This document shows, piece after piece, positions 59,201-64,000 of a stretch of 64,000 nucleotides of DNA. The translations under genes and the position numbers were made by a program. The first letter of the stretch is position 1; each line of letters starts with the position of its first letter. The notes beneath the pieces are model-generated. The model had not been told where the DNA came from, did not search any database, and saw only the letters and a program-made list of their open reading frames with translations. The stretch comes from Chrysaora quinquecirrha (Eukaryota; Cnidaria; Scyphozoa; Semaeostomeae; Pelagiidae): positions 224,627-288,626 of the forward strand of contig JACTAT010000154.1 in NCBI GenBank assembly GCA_014526335.1, written 5' to 3'.

Positions 59201-59975
59201 AAATCGCCTATTTAGCACCTATAAGCTGTTCCGGGAGTATTTTATGGTTTAAAGTAAATATTTTGGAAGAAAAATGGGGTATATTGAAAAGTCTTGATTT
59301 TGGCAGATTTTTGGCCATTTGGCAAGGCTATAGACTTGCCTTTTTGGCGAATTTTTAGTGGAAATATTTATATAAAATATGACCTAATTTGGTAGAAAAA
59401 TACTCTATTTAGCACCTAAAAGCTGTTCAGGGGGTATCTGGTAGGTAATAGTAATTATTTCTGGAGAAAAGAGAGGGTTTTGAAACCCTTAATTTTTGTG
59501 GATTTTAGGCCATTTGGCAAGACTATAGACTTGCCTTTTTGGCGAAATTTTGGAGCAAATATTTTCTTTTAAATTTGACCTAATTTTGCAAGAAAATACC
59601 CTATCTAGCCCCTAGAACTCGTTCAGGGGGTATCTTGTGGGTAATAGTAAGTATTTCTGAAGAAAAACGAGGGTTTTGATAACTCTTGATTTTTGCAGAT
59701 TTTAAGCCATTTGGCAATACTATAGACTTGCTTTTTTGGCGAATTTTGGGTGGGAATATTTTCTCTGAAATTTGACCTAATTTGGTAATAAAATACCCTA
59801 TTTTGCCCCTAGTGTATCTGGTAGGATAGAGTAAATATTTTTGAAAAAAAGGGCTATTAAAAATCCCTGATTTTGGCGGAATTTTAGCCATTTGGCAAGG
59901 CTATAGACTTGGTTTTTTGGCGAATTTTGGAGGGAAATATTTTCTCTCAAATTTGACCTCATATGGTTTGAAAAT
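56262..59975. repeat. 197-bp satellite, about 19 units, with a 1.36-kb secondary duplication
   Basis: Units repeat every 197 bases (homologous points at 56488, 56685, 56882 and 57079). Each contains GGCAAGGCTATAGACTTGCC, a six-base-stem hairpin kept in nearly all copies, and the segments CTGTTCAGGGGGTAT and GAACCCCTGATTTTGGCGAA. Later units are more diverged and arranged in a larger block: 57290-58600 is repeated at 58650-59960 with an offset near 1362. The minus-strand open frames of about 60 codons, spaced 197 apart, are artefacts. Confidence 0.95.
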
Positions 59976-60559
59976 ACCAAATAAGGAAAGTACCAAGATT
60001 TATATTACACCTTGGTATCTATCTCAACCTTGGTATTATTCTAAACTTTTGCATCATCATAAACTTTGGCATCATTCTGAACTGTGGTATCATCAAAAAC
60101 TTTAAAATCTTTCTTAACTTTCGCATCACTACAAACTTTTCGCATCATTCTAAACTTTTGCATCATTCTTAACTTTCGCATCATTCTAAACATAAAAAAA
60201 AAATAATTGCAGATACGCAGCAAATGATATAAAGTTAAAATGTTTAATAGAAATACGAAATGAATGTATTTGTGTATGTATGTATGTATCAATATTTTGG
60301 CACGATGCCCTATCAACTACTACAAAATTTAGTTAAATATACAATAACAATTTACATGAATAATTATATCAAATATCAAAATCTTAAAAATTAAATATCA
60401 CACAATGAAATAATGAATAATGAATAATTATCAGAATATAAAATACTTCTAGATAAGGATCAAAACAGAAAAAATCAATGGTTGTTGCATGGCACATCGA
60501 TTTGGACATGCCTTAGTCAATCCAATCAGCATTGCTGAATATTAATTTAATACTTGGCA

Positions 60560-60830
60560 TCATTCCAAGGCATCAGGATGATCTAAATCAGGACAATAAA
60601 CTCTCCTTCTGTTTTCCCTAAGTGGGACGCAGTGCTGATGATGTACTATTAGCGTCAGACATGGATTCAATACTGTGTAACCTAGTTCGTTTCGAAATAT
60701 CCAAATGAGAACATGCTCCATTCCCCTTGTATTGGCCGTGATAGAATCCATTAGCTTCAAATTTTCTTCTGATATATCTTCTTTCACATGGAACACAAAA
60801 GTATCATAACTTCCACCACTTTCGCTACAG
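60560..60830 (-). CDS. Terminal exon of an unidentified minus-strand gene
   Basis: After the acceptor TCCGCTGACTACAG, 90 codons read CSESGGSYDTFVFHVKEDIS, NTRGMEHVLIWIFRNELGYT, LIVHHQHCVPLRENRRRVYC and end HPDALE at a TGA (60560). The mix of hydrophobic strands and charged stretches looks like a folded domain rather than repeat sequence. No domain recognised. The exon enters in phase 2. It may belong with the EF-hand exon at 62804-62914 on the same strand, but the intervening exons were not found. Confidence 0.5.
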
Positions 60831-60948
60831 CTGTAGTCAGCGGACACAAAACAGCCAGATTCGAAAGATGGGTTTTAGAAATTTCAGCCCTCCAAGTTGC
60901 TTAGACGTTGCTTAACATATTTTGTACCTACTAACCACCCCTGACTCA

Positions 60949-61356
60949 TACTGTGGTGGATAAGCACTACTGTGGTGGGTTATTTTGCTTGTTGTGGCGG
61001 GTTATTATGCTTGGTGTGGTGGTGTTTATTGCATACTGTGGTGGATAAACACTACTGTGGTGGATTATTTTGCTTGTTGTGGTGGGTTATTATGCTTACT
61101 GTGGTGGATAAGCATACTGTGGTGGGTTATTACTGTGGTGGCATTATGCTTGTTGTGGCACAGTAGTGCTTATCCTACAGTACAAAAAACCACCACAACA
61201 AGCATAATAACCCACCACATCAAGCATAATACCCCACCACAGTACGCAAAATATACCACCACAGTAGAGCTTATCCACCACAGTACGCAAAAAACACCAC
61301 CACAGTACGCAAAATACACCACCACAGTAGTGCGTATCCACCACAGTAGTGCGTAT
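60949..61356. mobile_element. About 400-bp foldback element made of TGTGGTGG repeats
   Basis: The left half repeats TACTGTGGTGGATAAGCA and TTGTGGTGGGTTATTATGCT; the right half is the same in inverse (AGCATAATAACCCACCACA, TATCCACCACAGTA), with the centre near 61165. The architecture resembles the larger foldback at 52858-54759, but the unit differs. It is inserted beside a fragment of the CAATAAGCAAC MITE (60880-60948). Confidence 0.8.
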
Positions 61357-62097
61357 AGATTCGCTAGCGTGTAGAGTGTATCACAGGGAAGCAGACGTTC
61401 TTAGCGCTTTTTTGCTGTCTGTGGTGACAAGTTTCCTACGCAAAAAATTCCAGTACTGGAGTTTCTTAAATTTTTGGCCATTCGAGAATCTGGGTTTCTT
61501 ATAAAGGGTTTCTTATAAAAAAATACGTGTATTAGTTTAGCAACGAAATCACCATCGTTTCTAAATTGAATAAAATATGATTTCGACCACCCCCCCCCCA
61601 ATTAGCTAACCTTATTGGAGATACACGCTTTTTTATAAGGGGCAACTTTTTAAGGAGCTTGAGGCTGAAATTCCCCAAGAATTTAGGAACTTCAATGAAC
61701 AATCGAGGCTAGGATTAACCTTAGAGTAACTATTTTCAACAATAAGATGGTTTATACAACTGACTTACATAACAACATTTTCCCCATCGAACGTCCCAAA
61801 AATCTCATATTCATATTTAAAATTAGAAGACGAAACAAATTTCCTGAAAAATTACCATTCAAACCGATTTGATGAGTATAAGGAAATTTTAGCCTCCTTT
61901 TGCAAAAATCAACGAATATCATCCTCAATTTAGAACGAAGGTTTCCTTTTTATTTTCAATCAATTTATATGTTCGGCAATGAATTTATTCATATTATTGA
62001 TAAAGCGCATTCCAATATGGCATCTCACGTATACACAGGCCACGTTAATATGGGAAAGCTCCACGGAATCCCATACGCGTAGGAGGTATGTTTGTGA
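61357..62097. other. MITE pieces and gap, no gene seen
   Basis: Around 61440-61640 are TTTCTTATAAAAAAATACGT and AGATACACGCTTTTTTATAA, inverted arms of the A/T-rich MITE family. The rest is unremarkable. Confidence 0.5.
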
Positions 62098-62335
62098 TGA
62101 ATGGCGAACACAAGGATTTTTCCACAAGCGACATACCACAATAGATGAGATTCGAACCTGGAATGCATGACCAGAGAGCCAAAGACGTTTCTACTGAGCT
62201 ATGGAGCTCAATGAAATCACCGAGTAACTCTCCAACTTATACAGCTCAAGGCTCTCATCTTGTTTGACTTTTGTGTTTTGGCTATGTTGAGCCTTTTCAG
62301 GACCATACAAATTTATTTATATTTGTCATGAAATG
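62098..62335 (-). mobile_element. tRNA-derived SINE (same family as 47120-47640)
   Basis: Contains TTTTCCACAAGCGACATACC, GAGATTCGAACCTGGAATGC, TACTGAGCTATGGAGCTC, CCAACTTATACAGC and GGCTATGTTGAGCC in order. The minus strand has ATAGCTCAGTAGAAACG and the B box GGTTCGAATCTC, better preserved than in the 47-kb copies. Confidence 0.8.
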
Positions 62336-62803
62336 AATGTCACGAATTTCGAGTAGGAGGTATTATACTCCATTATTACCCTATGGTCAGGGCCTTTACT
62401 CTGTTATACAATCTGAATGGCTGAGGACGTTCGAGGTTTATTATCCGGAAATGTCCGCTGATTACATCACAACTCACCGAATGCGTACGACATTTTGAAC
62501 GCAGCTTCGTTGTAATGGCTTCATGTGCGACTCTTTTGAAGACAAAACACGTGTTTCGTAAACAATAGGGATCATGATTGACCATTCCCTGTCCGGCCCT
62601 GTCCATAGGATAATAAACCAAATAATAACGGTTTCCTTCGGGCAATACCGAAAATATTAACCCTCAGCCTCTGTACAAAACCTCACAAGCTCGGTTTAGT
62701 ACTGACGGCTTCGGGTTAATAGTTTCTTGTATTGCCCTTGGAAACAGTTATTATAGGGTTATTAACATTAAAAAAACTTCCCGAAAGTATACATAAAGCT
62801 TAC

Positions 62804-62914
62804 TTGTCCAGGTTCAACTCCATCAAATATTGCCTCTAATTTTTGCAAGCTGATTTCCTGAATTTCAGTTTCATCAATTATACCATCGCTGTTCTTATCC
62901 AATACTTCAAAATC
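62804..62914 (-). CDS. EF-hand exon of an unidentified calcium-binding protein
   Basis: Acceptor TTCTTGTTGCAG, then 37 codons in phase 0 (DFEVLDKNSDGIIDETEIQE, IFDGVEPGQ), then the donor gtaagc. DKNSDGIIDETE is a full 12-residue EF-hand loop with ligands at positions 1, 3, 5, 9 and 12 and the Gly and Ile at 6 and 8, so calcium binding is expected. Other exons are not recognised. Confidence 0.7.
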
Positions 62915-62987
62915 CTGCAACAAGAATTGGCAGCAGAATACTATCCCTGATTAATCATGCTTTGCGCATTTGAGCAGGCAAAATCAA

Positions 62988-63360
62988 TACACTTTTTAAT
63001 AAGCAACCGCTCAATAAGCAACTAGGGCTGAACTGACCTTAACATTAAGCAACTCGAGGGCTCAATTGAACTACTGTAAGCAACTAAGAAGTCAAACAAC
63101 CAAGCTTATTCTCTTTCTTGTGTTAGGAAATTGTTCTTCGTTCTTATATTTTGCATGTTGAAGTTCGTTAGCTAACGTTTTTCCACTTACTGTCTCCCAA
63201 AAGTCATGTTGTAGGCCTAACAGATGACGATTTTGACCCGCGAAGTCAGGGGGTGGTTAGTTAAGCCACGTTTGAGCAACTTTGAGGGCTGAAATTTCTA
63301 AAATTTTAAGCAACTTTGAGGGCTGGACGAAAGTCAAGTTGCTGATTAAAAAAAAGTGTA
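62988..63360. mobile_element. Second copy of the CAATAAGCAAC MITE
   Basis: The left end TACACTTTTTAATAAGCAAC and right end TTGCTGATTAAAAAAAAGTGTA are inverses. The interior has repeated AAGCAACT and GAGGGCT pieces, as in 52438-52810. A TA lies at the borders. Confidence 0.75.
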
Positions 63361-63378
63361 GCTTTCTTCGGTTCAATA

Positions 63379-63836
63379 TTGTCCTTTGGTTTGGATGTTC
63401 CACAGCCGTCAACTACATCAAAAAAATTAATAAAATCAAAGAGAGAGCACTAAGGGTAACTTTCCAGGACTATGAATGTAGTTTTGAGGTCTAACTCGAA
63501 AAGGATCGCTCGAAAACTATGCATCAAAGAAACTTGCAGTTCTTGATGACTGAAGTGTACAAGACCGAAAATGGCTTAAATCCAGCCTTTATGAAAGAGA
63601 TTTTATGTGAAAATGAAAGACACTATAATCTTAGGAATAGCAATGATTTTTCTCTTCCCAAAATTAGAACAGTTATATATGGCTCAGAATCTATTCGTTT
63701 TAGAGGACCACAGTCTTGGGCTACTGTTCCTCAGATTATTAAATGCTTCAAATCTCTTGATGGGTTTAAAAACAAAATCAAAATCTGCCACTGCCGATTG
63801 TGTCAACTTTATATTCAAAATTTAGGTTTTATTTGA
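63379..63836 (+). pseudogene. LINE polyprotein C-terminal fragment with in-frame stop
   Basis: A single frame reads VLWFGCSTAVNYIKKINKIK, ERALRVTFQDY, then a TAA at 63494, then EKDRSKTMHQRNLQFLMTEV, YKTENGLNPAFMKEI, HYNLRNSN, YGSESIRFRGPQSW and CRLCQLYIQNLGF to a stop at 63836. It matches the C-terminal end typical of non-LTR retrotransposons (IHxRNLQxLMTExYKxxNGLNP, SIRFRGPxxWxxLP). It is 5'-truncated and carries one nonsense codon. Confidence 0.85.
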
Positions 63837-64000
63837 CTTGACTTGACTAAACTTTTTATGATGTATATATATATTTTTAGCTTCTTTCAACTACGTATTT
63901 GCATTCTCCTGTTTTAATTAGTTAGTTGGCTTAAATTAGCTTTAATTTAGCTATCTTATTTTAATAGCCAACTTTAAAGAAATTTATATTATCATCATTA

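Noticed and set aside
56488..59980. Series of minus-strand frames of 60-139 codons
   Set aside because: They recur every 197 bases with the satellite and have no codon signature of selection.
60972..61374. Cys/Leu-rich frames
   Set aside because: Translations of the TGTGGTGG foldback repeats.

Overview
The window is animal nuclear DNA. It has multi-exon genes with consensus GT-AG introns, an SH2-SH2-tyrosine-phosphatase gene, TATA/heat-shock/CRE-type promoter motifs, tRNA-derived SINEs, LINE fragments, MITEs and long satellites. The AT-rich sequence, moderate introns and families such as the HMGXB3-like/KDZ-type gene suggest an early-branching metazoan, most likely a cnidarian. That placement is inference; no rRNA or mitochondrial marker is present.

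Layout. 1-1680 is a 10-11 bp minisatellite. 1690-4000 is a compact island with one intact intronless C2H2 ORF, one broken intronless gene, and a dense set of heat-shock-element, CCAAT, TATA and CRE motifs. 5085-7544 (+) is the 3' end of a gene with a dsRNA-binding-like segment and a Q/P-rich tail; one of its introns carries an 83-bp satellite. 8784-9177 is a TTAA-type MITE and 9460-11996 a 79-bp satellite.

12185-21112 (-) is a gene of at least 19 exons whose reading phases agree at every junction. It encodes a P-loop ATPase, a long helical region and a probable terminal PHD finger; I do not recognise it as any named gene, and it is the strongest candidate for an undescribed system. 26356-33011 (-) is an HMGXB3-like, KDZ-transposase-related gene with a 1-nt frameshift near its end. 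33896-35385 (-) is a two-exon Myb/SANT-like DNA-binding protein.

37186-52310 (+) is a SHP-type (PTPN11/PTPN6/corkscrew) phosphatase. Its 15 kb of introns contain nearly every mobile-element type seen here, a phase-preserving candidate cassette exon and a tandemly duplicated exon. 52438-63836 is repeat-rich: a MITE, a 1.9-kb foldback element, a 197-bp satellite, a second foldback, SINEs, a LINE remnant and two minus-strand exons, one with an EF-hand.

The genes form no operon-like unit. The three central minus-strand genes run head to tail, and the SANT gene (-) and the phosphatase gene (+) are divergent and may share the 35386-37185 interval. Exon boundaries were set by hand from splice consensus plus phase; no alignment or transcript data were available.
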